Shown piece after piece: positions 25,678 to 34,034 of a DNA stretch of 64,000 bases. The notes beneath the pieces are model-generated. The model searched no databases and was not told where the DNA came from. It saw only the letters and a list, made by a program, of their open reading frames with translations. Source of the DNA: Clostridium pasteurianum BC1 (GTDB lineage: Bacteria; Bacillota; Clostridia; Clostridiales; Clostridiaceae); NCBI RefSeq assembly GCF_000389635.1, contig NC_021182.1, positions 2,728,001 through 2,792,000 on the forward strand, in the 5' to 3' direction. How positions within the stretch are numbered: the first letter of the stretch is position 1; every line of letters starts with the position of its first letter. The position numbers were made by a program, and so were the translations under genes.

Positions 25678-25947
25678 TTATAATACATTCCTATATATGT
25701 TATTATCATAGGTGAAAAGTTTATTATTATCGCATTCAAAAATCATATTATTATTATCTACATCAAAAGTAATTTTTGTATCAGCTATTTTAATAAACTC
25801 AGATGAATATTGTATGTTTTTATCTACACCTACTTTGTCAAATATTATTTTCATTTTTTTTGCAAAAGCACATGATTCATTTATTAAATCTACTGAATTA
25901 ATTTTTTTAGGCATTAAACTATATGCATAATCTTCTTTCCAACTCAT
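25678..25947 (-). CDS. Small phage-type hypothetical protein, 89 aa
   Basis: Not recognised. MSWKEDYAYSLMPKKINSVD..., related in its start and general layout to the 127-aa protein at 22645-23028. RBS GGGAGATGGGATT. A 68-aa frame with one hydrophobic segment (FVTFIIILIIFLIITK) overlaps its 3' end at 25533-25739 and could be another gene, but has no clear RBS. Confidence 0.45.
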   Translation of the reverse strand: MSWKEDYAYSLMPKKINSVDLINESCAFAKKMKIIFDKVGVDKNIQYSSEFIKIADTKITFDVDNNNMIFECDNNKLFTYDNNIYRNVL

Positions 25948-26040
25948 AATCCCATCTCCCTAATATTGTATTATATAACCATATTCTACAACATTAGTTC
26001 AGATTCCTTTTTTATTTCAAAATAAAAAGAACCTATATTT

Positions 26041-26325
26041 CTATAGATCCTCACCAATTATTTTACCTTCTTTATTCGCTTTAAACCATTTCTTAATTAT
26101 ACTAAACAGTATTCCAAAGCACACTATAACATCTACAATGCCTACAACTTCCAATAATATTGTACTTTGTATCGTAAATAGATCACCTATGGCAAATAAA
26201 AAGAATACTATTAAACATGTTTTAATTAATTTTATTGCTGCTTTATTTGTTATCTCACCATTTCTCTTTCGTAATAACTTATCATTAGTTTTCCCACCTA
26301 ATTCTTTTCTTAAAAATACTCCCAT
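26041..26325 (-). CDS. Two-helix membrane protein, relative of a DUF4236 protein
   Basis: 94 aa: NDKLLRKRNGEITNKAAIKL, followed by two membrane segments and KKWFKANKEGK. It matches the C-terminal half of the DUF4236 protein at 57802-58308 (LLQKHNNKIANKAVIKLIKK, KKWSKANKENK) but lacks the DUF4236 domain itself. Either a deletion derivative or an independent form. Function unknown. Confidence 0.55.
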   Translation of the reverse strand: MGVFLRKELGGKTNDKLLRKRNGEITNKAAIKLIKTCLIVFFLFAIGDLFTIQSTILLEVVGIVDVIVCFGILFSIIKKWFKANKEGKIIGEDL

Positions 26326-26428
26326 ATAACAATCACCTTCTTAGGAATATTATACCCCCTCCCACAATATTTTACTGTTAATATTCTATAAAAAAATCAT
26401 AGTATCCTTTAATTGTCGAATAATTTAC

Positions 26429-26460
26429 ACTACAATAAAAAAGAACCCTGTTAAGAGTTC
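26429..26460 (-). terminator. Hairpin terminator
   Basis: AAGAACTC/GGGTTCTT-type stem then T-run on the minus strand, after the 65-aa gene. Same design as at 22591-22619. Confidence 0.65.
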
Positions 26461-26473
26461 TTACTAAAGAACA

Positions 26474-26671
26474 TTACATTTCGACAATATGACTAATACT
26501 TTGTCTTGTTAAATAACAGGCTTTATCATGTCCATATGCATTTTCAATTTTATAAACATTTTCTTTAATACCATTCAACCAAGCAATAATAATTGAAAAT
26601 TCATTTTCATTAACATTAATTTCAAGAGGTGTTGAACCACTATTAAAAAATATTTTAATCCTTTTTTCCAT
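26474..26671 (-). CDS. Hypothetical protein, 65 aa
   Basis: Starts MEKRIKIFFNSGSTPLEINV after TTGGAGTG. Small alpha/beta protein with a C-terminal ACYLTRQSISHIVEM. Not recognised. Has its own terminator downstream. Confidence 0.45.
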   Translation of the reverse strand: MEKRIKIFFNSGSTPLEINVNENEFSIIIAWLNGIKENVYKIENAYGHDKACYLTRQSISHIVEM

Positions 26672-26764
26672 TCTTAACACTCCAATCATATTTATATTTT
26701 CTCCTATATACTTCTATGAATGGATTAATTATCCCCTTAATTGTCGAATAAAAAAATCCTACAC

Positions 26765-26794
26765 ATAAAAAAGACACCAGTATTTCTACCAGTG
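26765..26794 (-). terminator. Hairpin terminator after the DUF3606 gene
   Basis: CACTGGTA/TACTGGTG (two wobbles), tetraloop GAAA, T6 on the minus strand. Confidence 0.7.
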
Positions 26795-26844
26795 CTTAAG
26801 CTTCCCAGTTTGATTTGCAAATGACAAACACTTATTTATATATA

Positions 26845-27048
26845 TTAATTCTCTCCAAAATACTCTTTTACCCTATTGGTAGAATTTCCAACTTTATTAA
26901 CTGCGTCTATCAATTCTTCTTCTGTACAACTTAACTCTTTACACCACCAATTTATCTCGTCATCTTCATCCAAATTTATTATAGAATAATTTAATGGTGC
27001 TTTATAAGTTTTATTACCAGTTTTTCTCTTAAATTTAAATCCTAACAT
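26845..27048 (-). CDS. DUF3606-type protein, 67 aa
   Basis: The region INLDEDDEINWWCKELSCTE and EELIDAVNKVGNSTNRVKEY shows the DUF3606 pattern: acidic DE-E-x-W, then a helix, then AV-KVGNS. These are small helical proteins of unknown function. RBS GGGGGATGATGTGTT. Confidence 0.65.
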   Translation of the reverse strand: MLGFKFKRKTGNKTYKAPLNYSIINLDEDDEINWWCKELSCTEEELIDAVNKVGNSTNRVKEYFGEN

Positions 27049-27310
27049 AACACATCATCCCCCAATAATAAAAATATTTTATGTATGATAACCGTCTGAA
27101 TTGCTTATATTATATATAAAAAATTATAAATTGTAAATACTAATTATTATTTTATAATAGTTATTCTTTTATAAGTAATTAATAGATTATTTAATAATGT
27201 TATATTATCAGATGATTGTTACAATTTTATCACAAAAATATGTGAATTAATCACATATTCCCATAATCTCTACCAATCTTTTTACATCTCCCAAAATATT
27301 GTATTTTTGT

Positions 27311-27490
27311 TCAAATTGTTTTTTTTAAGCATTGTGCACTGGATCGAAATTTACATCCGTTTTTAATGAGTACACCATTTCTAATTATATCTTTGAATTC
27401 TGAGCATTCTTTAACAGTTGTGTTCTTACCTCCTAAAATAACAGGCTTATCAAAGAATTCTATTTCTTTCTTAGCTAATTCACAATACAT
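27311..27490 (-). CDS. Hypothetical protein, 59 aa, cysteine-bearing
   Basis: Starts MYCELAKKEIEFFDKPVILG after TTGGAGTGTTAGGT. Four Cys in a small protein (YCEL, KECSEF, NGCKF, AQCLK) could bind a metal. Not recognised. Confidence 0.4.
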   Translation of the reverse strand: MYCELAKKEIEFFDKPVILGGKNTTVKECSEFKDIIRNGVLIKNGCKFRSSAQCLKKTI

Positions 27491-27510
27491 ACCTAACACT
27501 CCAATCAAAA

Positions 27511-27856
27511 TTAATCATAAGTAGGTAAATCACCTAAATTATCTTCTAAAGTTAAATTTCCTTTTGTCCTAATATATTTAGGCTTATCTTCTGGAACTGC
27601 TTCAACTTCTGAACCTAAAAACCATTCTGCATTTTCTTCATACGCTGTGTAAAAATTAATTTTGAACTGTTCATCTAACATACTAATAATTAACTCTTTG
27701 GCATATGGGTAAAATGTTACTTCATTTATGTCAATTTTTTTTGGTTTTTCATCAGCTAATAACCTACCTGCCTTTACTTCAATTATATGATCCTTTTTTT
27801 TCATTATCATTGTATTTTACAGCTTTAATGATATAGGCATTAAATTCATAACTCAT
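27511..27856 (-). pseudogene. Hypothetical protein with an A8-tract frameshift
   Basis: A frame with a strong RBS (GGGGAGATGGAATT) starts MSYEFNAYIIKAVKYNDNEK at 27856 and stops soon after an A8 run (27792-27799). Losing one A joins it to the 99-aa frame DHIIEVKAGRLLADEKPKK... ending at 27511. The complete product would be about 114 aa. This may be a real mutation, phase variation or a sequencing error in the homopolymer. Confidence 0.55.
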
Positions 27857-27933
27857 AATTCCATCTCCCCAATAATTGTATTTTAATCTACTATTCTACA
27901 ATATTAGTTCAAATTCCTTTATAAATTATAGAA

Positions 27934-28179
27934 TTATTCATTAATTTTAAAGAAAGCTTTTCTCATTTCCTCATTTATAGAATCCTTATTGTATTCTATC
28001 TTATTAAACAATTCATTTAATTCATCTCTTAAATTACAAATATTGGTTGACAAATAGCCATCCATTTTTGATCCAGTATTTTCATAGTATCTACCTTTTT
28101 CTAAATTATCTAATATATAACTAATTTCACTTATTTCTCTTGAATATTTTTTACTTATATCTATAACTTTTTCACTCAT
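27934..28179 (-). CDS. Helical hypothetical protein, 81 aa
   Basis: MSEKVIDISKKYSREISEIS and long amphipathic helices thereafter. No known domain. RBS TTGGAGTTGATT. It shares the upstream motif ATTGGAGT(T/G) with the genes at 26474, 27311 and 23.5 kb, which suggests these small genes duplicated with their leaders. Confidence 0.45.
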   Translation of the reverse strand: MSEKVIDISKKYSREISEISYILDNLEKGRYYENTGSKMDGYLSTNICNLRDELNELFNKIEYNKDSINEEMRKAFFKINE

Positions 28180-28301
28180 AATAATCAACTCCAATCATAA
28201 ATTTATATTTTCTGCTATATACTTCTACAATTGGAGTAATTATCCCTTTATTTTTCAAAATATTTATATTTATTTCCCTTGGTATAATTTACCGATGGAT
28301 A

Positions 28302-28988
28302 TTACATTTGGCTTTCTTTGCTCTTTTCTAAAAAAATAATAACAGGAGTTTTTATCCTTCTGTTTATAGATTTTGCAATTATATTCGCAATAACACTTAT
28401 TATTAAATCTTTAATTATTTCTAAAGTTATACTCTTATAATTATATTTAATATATTTCATCATTCTTAACAAAATTAATTTTATTTTACTAAATGCTTTC
28501 TTTTCAAATAAAATATTATTCTGTAATACGTATTCACGTTTTTTAACTTGATAAAATAATTCTTCAATTACTATTTTTCTAATTAATTCTTCTAATTCTC
28601 TAATTATTAATTCCTCTGAGCTGATATCAATTGAACTAGCAAAAAGTGTTGATATTGATATAGAAAATCTTTTATCAATTCTTTTTTTAAATTTCTTTGA
28701 TTCAATTATTGAACTCATTATTTGTCTAAGTCTAAAATCGACTTGAGCTTTTTTTAATCTTGGTGTATTCAGTTTATATCCAAGTTTTTTTAACAAGCCC
28801 TCAATATCAAGTTCGTCAATATAGACTTGGACTTCTTTTATTTTTTCAGAAACTAGATTATTAATTTTACAAGAATCATATAAATGAAAAAAATCAATTC
28901 TTGTAAGTCTCAAACTTTGCTCATAATTTTTCCTAGCTATATCTAGTAACACATTTCTTAATGAAATTTTAGAGTTATTATCTTCCAT
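28302..28988 (-). CDS. Hypothetical protein, 228 aa
   Basis: Not recognised. Starts MEDNNSKISLRNVLLDIARK after GGGAGGATTGTT. Very helical and basic (many IRELEELIRK-type stretches), with a C-terminal hydrophobic stretch (IIKDLIISVIANIIAK) that may contact membrane. The last codons (SQM stop) lie in a 38-nt segment repeated at 21115-21152. Confidence 0.5.
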   Translation of the reverse strand: MEDNNSKISLRNVLLDIARKNYEQSLRLTRIDFFHLYDSCKINNLVSEKIKEVQVYIDELDIEGLLKKLGYKLNTPRLKKAQVDFRLRQIMSSIIESKKFKKRIDKRFSISISTLFASSIDISSEELIIRELEELIRKIVIEELFYQVKKREYVLQNNILFEKKAFSKIKLILLRMMKYIKYNYKSITLEIIKDLIISVIANIIAKSINRRIKTPVIIFLEKSKESQM

Positions 28989-29365
28989 AACAATCCTCCC
29001 GAACACAATATCTTGTACTGAAATATTATACGGTAGGAACAATTTCATAGCAATTTGTTAATTTACTTTATTCATATAAAAATTCTTTTTATAACACTCT
29101 AGCTTCAAAATCTTCGCTTTTTTATAGGAAATTCCCTGTTAATAATTGTGATTTAATATCTAGTCCACACCCACCACGACTCCATAAACAACTAACTTTA
29201 TACATTAACTACATGTAATCAATGTTCATACCACTATTAAGTTTTTTACATCACAAACAACCTATTATTGGAGGATGATAGGTTGTTTTAATTCGTTATA
29301 TAAGAAAGGTGTAAACAATACTAGTAATAATCTAAAGAACACATAGAGAGATTATCATCTATGTG
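28989..29365. other. Gap with inverted repeats
   Basis: It contains AACAACCTAT/ATAGGTTGTT (29256-29265, 29278-29287) and ACACATAGA/TCTATGTGT (29339-29347, 29358-29366). The latter directly follows the stop of the next minus-strand gene. No gene seen. Confidence 0.5.
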
Positions 29366-29629
29366 TCAGAGATCTTTTTTTATATCATTAATTTGTTTTT
29401 GAATATCTTCAATTTGTTTTTGTTTATCTTCAATTTGTTTCTCTTTCTCTTTTAAAGATTCAAGATTTTGCTGTTGAGCTGCAATAGTGAGTATACTACC
29501 TGAAACAGCAGCAAAAAAATTACCCAAGACGTTATTATCAGTTGCTGACTTTCCTTCGGTAAGTGTAATTGCAACTACGCCTGCTAGAATAGCCAATTCT
29601 TTAGGAGTTATTGAATCAAAAATTGACAT
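29366..29629 (-). CDS. Small hydrophobic protein with a coiled-coil tail, 87 aa
   Basis: The N-terminal half is hydrophobic (ELAILAGVVAITLTEG, NVLGNFFAAVSGSILTIAAQ). The C-terminus repeats KQIEDKQKQIEDIQKQINDI, a regular heptad coil. RBS GAGGTGTTTTACT. An extended -10 (TGGTATAAT on the minus strand, about 29735-29743) lies about 110 nt upstream. Function unknown. Confidence 0.55.
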   Translation of the reverse strand: MSIFDSITPKELAILAGVVAITLTEGKSATDNNVLGNFFAAVSGSILTIAAQQQNLESLKEKEKQIEDKQKQIEDIQKQINDIKKDL

Positions 29630-29814
29630 AGTAAAACACCTCAGACCTAGTATATTCGAATAATTTGAGCATGGTTACACTTAAGACATATATGGATTTC
29701 AAAATAATACTGTGATGATTAAATCTGTGTAAATTATACCATATTTCAGTTACATCTATTTCCACTTATTTATTCAAAATAAAATAATTCTTCTAATTTT
29801 TTATCATCCATAAT

Positions 29815-29979
29815 CTATTCCTCCTCCGCAATTTCATCAATTAATTTCTGCCATTCTTGTCTATATTCTCTCCATGTCTTTAATTTACGTTTACCCTGTT
29901 TATATTCCTTTATTTGCTTCAAGGATTCTTCAATGCTTTTTTCTACGCTGCAATAACGTTCAATATTATTTTCATCCAT
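29815..29979 (-). CDS. Small phage protein, 54 aa
   Basis: MDENNIERYCSVEKSIEESL, QGKRKLKTWREYRQEWQKLI. Charged, helical. RBS TGAGGATTAATT. It directly follows the LNKKE-family gene. Not recognised. Confidence 0.5.
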   Translation of the reverse strand: MDENNIERYCSVEKSIEESLKQIKEYKQGKRKLKTWREYRQEWQKLIDEIAEEE

Positions 29980-29981
29980 AA

Positions 29982-30386
29982 TTAATCCTCACCAAGTTTC
30001 TTCATCATTTTTTCATGTTTTTTATGAGTTTTTGTAATAGCTTCCTGAATATCTTCTTCTAATATTTTATTGTAGATACTACAATACTCATCACTATCTA
30101 TATATTCACGTACTTCTTCCTTAGTCATAGAACCCTCACCAAATACCCACATGCCACATATTTCCCAGATAGTATTAATAAATTGTTTATTAATTTCCTC
30201 ATCTTTATTGACAATATTAATATCTGTAAAATCCATGTTTACAATGGCATTATTAACATTCTTACTGCCACCAATATTATCTACAAAATCCTTTAATTCT
30301 TCACCATGTAAATTATTTATTTTATCTATTACGTGCTTGAATTGATTTTGTGCATATGCAAACTCTTTTTTATTTAGTTTTATCAT
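29982..30386 (-). CDS. Phage protein of the LNKKE family, 134 aa
   Basis: Starts MIKLNKKEFAYAQNQFKHVI after AAGGAGATTATT. It shares order and motifs with the prophage protein at 58815-59165 (MIHLNKKEYKFCIDTFKDNI; GMWV; EEV; YCSI-KI-EDD). Function unknown. Shows that this decayed region derives from a phage related to the one at 38-64 kb. Confidence 0.6.
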   Translation of the reverse strand: MIKLNKKEFAYAQNQFKHVIDKINNLHGEELKDFVDNIGGSKNVNNAIVNMDFTDINIVNKDEEINKQFINTIWEICGMWVFGEGSMTKEEVREYIDSDEYCSIYNKILEEDIQEAITKTHKKHEKMMKKLGED

Positions 30387-30459
30387 AATAATCTCCTTCG
30401 TGTTAAATTTGACACTAAGCCCAACTTTCGGCATAGTTAACGAGCTTTGAATAAGTCCG

Positions 30460-30572
30460 TTAGTAAGTTGTTGAATTTAACTTACTAAAATATAAGGGCA
30501 ACAAACTTGTGTTACCCCTTAATAATTCTATATGTGTTAATTCCTCGTTGGAACCCAGTGGGCCACAACGAG
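30460..30572. repeat. Two inverted repeats upstream of the LNKKE gene
   Basis: TTAGTAAGTT/AACTTACTAA (30460-30469, 30479-30488), perfect. CTCGTTG/CAACGAG (30544-30550, 30566-30572). No T-run follows either, so they may be operators or structured leader elements. Confidence 0.4.
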
Positions 30573-30610
30573 AATATGTATAATCTGCATATCCTAGACA
30601 TGCTATGTAA

Positions 30611-30971
30611 TTATTTATTTCTTATAAAGAAACTAATTTTACCTTCTTGCCATGTGTCAGCCACACCAACACGTTGACTATGTATAGATTCAACAATATT
30701 ATCATCAACTTCATAGATATTATTAAATATCATATCTATGAAACTCTTATCTAAATTTCTTATATCAACATTGGCTTTAGCAACATAGTTAATAAATAAT
30801 TCTATTGATTTATCGAAATCTACATCTTCCCAATAATCAATTTCTGGTACTTGTCCACAAGGAAAATACTTTATCCATTGCTTATATGGCTCTGATTTAT
30901 ATGTATGTCCATCACAATACTTGTACATATAATTATTACTAAATCCATGAACTGGAGTATATCCTATTTGA
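30611..30971 (-). pseudogene. Hypothetical gene truncated at its 5' end by the IS3 element
   Basis: The frame runs in from the IS end (IGYTPVHGFSNNYMYKYCDG) to FFIRNK at 30611. The visible ATG is internal and has no good RBS, so the true N-terminus was lost. The remaining part contains WIKYFPCGQVPEIDYWEDVD. Not recognised. Confidence 0.6.
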
Positions 30972-31026
30972 TAGACACATAGAAAAGTATGTATAATAAG
31001 TGCATAAGGAAGGATGTGCCGATGAA

Positions 31027-31320
31027 ATGGGAAACAAGAGAGAATTTTCAGTAGAGTATAAAAAAGAAATAATTAAGCTTGTTACAGAACAAGGAAAGAA
31101 AGTAACTCAAGTAGCAAAAGACATAGGTGTTAGTGAGGTTTCAGTTAGAAGATGGATAAAGCAATATGGAATTCATGGAGAAGACGCTTTTCCTGGTAAG
31201 GGTAAATTAAGACCGGAAGATGAAGAAATAAGACGAATGAAAAAGAAAATGGCAGACCTCGAAGAAGAAAACGCTATATTAAAAAAAGCTATAACCATCT
31301 TCACAAAGCCCGTGAAATAA
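31027..31320 (+). CDS. IS3 transposase OrfA
   Basis: A 97-aa helix-turn-helix protein that binds the IS ends: MGNKREFSVEYKKEIIKLVT, then VAKDIGVSEVSVRRWIKQYG as HTH, and a leucine-zipper-like tail (MADLEEENAILKKA). It ends with the A7G slippery site (31281-31288), where a -1 shift leads into orfB. A start at 31000 is also open. Confidence 0.88.
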   Translation: MGNKREFSVEYKKEIIKLVTEQGKKVTQVAKDIGVSEVSVRRWIKQYGIHGEDAFPGKGKLRPEDEEIRRMKKKMADLEEENAILKKAITIFTKPVK

Positions 31321-32195
31321 GATACAAGTTCATAAAAGATCACAGCTCCAAATTTCACGTGGAGAAGATGTGTAATGTATTAGATATTAAAAGGAGCTCT
31401 TACTATGCTTGGTTAAAAAGACCACAACCTCGCAGGAAAAAAGAAGATTCTATGCTTGCTATAGAAATAAGAAGAATTCACAGAGAATCAGGAGGTACCT
31501 ACGGCTTTCGCCGAATTACAGCACAATTAAATAAAGAAGGCGTAGCCTGTGGAAAAAATAGAGTTTGCAGATTGATGAAGCAAAATCATATATTTAGTAA
31601 ACTTAAAAGAAAATACAAGGCAACTACTTATTCAAATCATAATTTTAATGTAGCTCCTAATTTGTTAAAACAAGATTTTACAGTTGATAAACCAAATAAA
31701 GTCTATGTAGGTGATATAACTTATATAGATACGCATGAAGGATGGCTCTATCTTGCTACTGTCGTAGATTTATTTAATAGAGAAATAGTTGGATGGTCCA
31801 TGGATGCTACTATGACTAGAAAATTAGTTATTGATGCATTTAACTCTGCTATTAATAAAGAACATCCTAAGGAAGGATTGATATTTCACTCTGACAGAGG
31901 TGTCCAGTATGCCTCCTATGATTATCAAGATATGTTAAAAAATAATGATTTTGTTCAAAGTATGAGTGCTAAAGGATGTTGTTATGACAATGCCTGTGCT
32001 GAATCTTTTTTCTCTTCTCTGAAGAAAGATAAGCTATATGGACGTAGCTTTAAAACCAGAGATGAAGCTAAAATAGCAGTAGTTGAATATATAGAATTAT
32101 TTTATAACTCAAGAAGATTGCATTCAACATTAGAATATAAGTCACCTAAAGAATATAAAAGAGATTATTACCTAAAATTAAAAGATGCTGCATAA
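31287..32195 (+). CDS. IS3 transposase OrfB (made as OrfAB by -1 frameshift)
   Basis: Retroviral-integrase-type DDE domain: VYVGDITYIDTHEGWLYLAT (first D), LIFHSDRGVQYAS (second D), CCYDNACAESFFSSLK (E). The open frame begins right at the slip site with SYNHLHKAREIRYKFIK. A free-standing start would be the ATG at 31359. The intact frame indicates an active element. Confidence 0.88.
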   Translation, partial: SYNHLHKAREIRYKFIKDHSSKFHVEKMCNVLDIKRSSYYAWLKRPQPRRKKEDSMLAIEIRRIHRESGGTYGFRRITAQLNKEGVACGKNRVCRLMKQNHIFSKLKRKYKATTYSNHNFNVAPNLLKQDFTVDKPNKVYVGDITYIDTHEGWLYLATVVDLFNREIVGWSMDATMTRKLVIDAFNSAINKEHPKEGLIFHSDRGVQYASYDYQDMLKNNDFVQSMSAKGCCYDNACAESFFSSLKKDKLYGRSFKTRDEAKIAVVEYIELFYNSRRLHSTLEYKSPKEYKRDYYLKLKDAA

Positions 32196-32341
32196 TTTTA
32201 GTAATGTGTTTTTACAGATAGATATCTATATAATTTTACTTACTTATATTTGCATTAGTTAAAATGATTTACATTGGAAGTGTCTATTATAAAATACCAA
32301 GAATTTCAAAGAAAATCGTACATTCTATGTGTCTATTTTAT

Positions 32342-32950
32342 TCAGAACACTCCAGAATAAAATGTACTTAATTTATTAGTTGCAAGAAAATCAAAAAAAT
32401 AATATAAAGTACCTTTATAACCTTTTAATGAAGAAGCTTTATTATTTTCCAAAAAATAAACCTCAAATTGTCTTATATATTTAAAAAAATTACTAACCTT
32501 TTTTTTGAATATATATTCATAACTAAAATAGCGAACATATTGAATATTTTTATTATTTGACAAATTATATTTCCAAACAACTCTTTCATCAATATTACCA
32601 TCTATATCATTATTATATAATATAAAATCATTACCATTTGTAATTATTCCCCATTCAGCTTTTTTAGCATTCATATATCTTGATAATTGTTCTAGTTCAT
32701 CATCGTTTATAGAGATATTACTATTTTTAACCTCAACAATTAATAATAGTGACTTATTTCTATCTATACATATCGATATATCACTATAAAGTTTAGAATT
32801 ATAAAGATCATTCTCGTAAATATACCATTCATCATTATAACCTAGAATCTCTAAGAATTTAGTTACAATAATATTTTGTACAGTTTTTTCATTTTGAACC
32901 ATTAACCTTTCTCTCTTTTCCTTCAAGTCACTCATTTGGCATTCATACAT
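32342..32950 (-). pseudogene. HsdR_N-like nuclease domain joined to a recombinase SAM-like domain, 3' truncated
   Basis: Residues about 20-130 look like the type I restriction HsdR N-terminal domain: VTKFLEILGYNDEWYIYE, DISICIDRNKSLLLIVEVKN with the nuclease-type D...(V)EVKN, and AEWGIITNGNDFILY. From about 155, FFKYIRQFEVYFLENNKAS and KGYKGTLYYFFDFLATNK resemble the SAM-like core-binding domain of tyrosine recombinases. It ends 6 nt from the IS3 end, without a catalytic domain, so it is cut short. The fusion is what makes it notable. Confidence 0.5.
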
Positions 32951-33253
32951 AAAACCACTCCCGCATTTACAAATTTTACCATATATTTATTATATATTAT
33001 TTTCAATTATTTTACAATTTTATTGTGAAATTTTTTATTACAATATGTAAAATTCTTCATCTCATCAACTGTATTAGTATGTCCATTTACTTCATGGGGC
33101 TGTGGAATTAAATTTCTTCTTTAATATAAAATTAAATTCTATTAATAATATAAGTATTTTAGACAAAAAAATTTACAATAATTTCTTTACATTTTCTACA
33201 TAATAACGTATAATATGCATAGATCAAAAGTGCTAAATGGTACCCCTTTTTTA

Positions 33254-33283
33254 GTAAACCCTATGTCCACACATAGGGTTTAC
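33254..33283 (+). terminator. Strong hairpin terminator
   Basis: GTAAACCCTATGT/ACATAGGGTTTAC, 13 bp perfect, loop CCAC, followed by TTATTTTTTC on the plus strand. The transcript it ends is unclear. Confidence 0.7.
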
Positions 33284-33287
33284 TTAT

Positions 33288-33363
33288 TTTTTCTTCAATT
33301 TCTTCCCATATTAATGCTACATTAGCTTTTTGATATATTGTTTTTTCACGATATTGATTTTAG
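33288..33363 (-). pseudogene. Second ParB-like fragment
   Basis: NQYREKTIYQKANVALIWEE then IEEKISK, the same segment as in the fragment at 13935-14240 (NQSREKTMTQKAQEGKLWQE). Only about 25 codons remain. Confidence 0.5.
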
Positions 33364-33383
33364 AAATTTAAAATTCGCTTTCG

Positions 33384-33530
33384 ATAAAAACGATAACAAG
33401 AAAAGTTATTGATGTTTTAAATGTAATTCCACCTTATGATCATCCTTGTAGTAGTGGTAAAAATATTCAAAATAGGTGGTGTATATCACAATATCTAAAT
33501 AATCATAAAATATTAAAAATTTTCCATTTT
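33384..33530 (+). pseudogene. Coding remnant, unrecognised
   Basis: The plus-strand frame reads KTITRKVIDVLNVIPPYDHP then NRWCISQYLNNHKILKIFHF and stops. No start or RBS. It looks protein-coding in composition but is not recognised. Confidence 0.3.
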
Positions 33531-33738
33531 TAATATTTTTTATTTTAATAAAAATTATACTTAATTATTAACAAATTAATTATTACAATCCACTATAATA
33601 GCGAAATCTTCATTATTATTATAAAAAAATTTTTTTGGTAGTTAAATCATAAGACATCTATATATGTTTAATTATATATGTGAATGTTATAATAAATAAT
33701 GGTAGTAAGTTCTATGAAAAGGGGGTGAATATCTCCTA

Positions 33739-33882
33739 ATGGTTTTTATCGGAGTAGCTGTAATTTTAGGCTTAATCCAAATAGGTGAATATGCAGAAAA
33801 TAGCATAGAGAGAATGAAGTATCTCAAAGTTGCAATGCTATTTTTAGTTATTGGATTAAGCTTAGCAAAGTATTTTAATTAA
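33739..33882 (+). CDS. Small membrane protein, 47 aa
   Basis: MVFIGVAVILGLIQIGEYAE, then a second hydrophobic stretch (VAMLFLVIGLSLAKYF). RBS GGGGGTGAATATCTCCT. Two short helices joined by a charged turn. Not recognised. Lies between two strong terminators in an otherwise empty stretch. Confidence 0.5.
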   Translation: MVFIGVAVILGLIQIGEYAENSIERMKYLKVAMLFLVIGLSLAKYFN

Positions 33883-33983
33883 AGAATATGTGTTTAGAAT
33901 ATGTTGAACCAACATAACCTTTATACGTCAAATAAAGGAATATATAGAGCTAAAATACTACCATCAGCATATTAAACACAAAA

Positions 33984-34034
33984 AAAGGGTTACCCCATAG
34001 ATTCGCACTCTATGGGGTAATTCCTCTTTTTAAT
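33984..34034. terminator. Bidirectional hairpin terminator
   Basis: TTACCCCATAGA/TCTATGGGGTAA (33990-34001, 34009-34020), with A7 before it and T-rich sequence after it. It can stop transcripts from both strands, including the small gene at 33739. Confidence 0.75.

Larger units (their letters stand above)
30972..32336. mobile_element. IS3-family (IS150-type) insertion sequence
   Basis: Inverted ends ATAGACACATAGAA (30972-30985) and TTCTATGTGTCTAT (32323-32336), perfect over 14 bp. The orfA and orfB genes are intact. No flanking target duplication is visible, and the gene on each side is cut, which suggests an adjacent deletion after insertion. Confidence 0.85.

Noticed and set aside
25533-25739. 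68-codon minus-strand frame with one hydrophobic segment
   Set aside because: Overlaps the end of a better-supported gene and lacks an RBS. Mentioned there as a possibility only.
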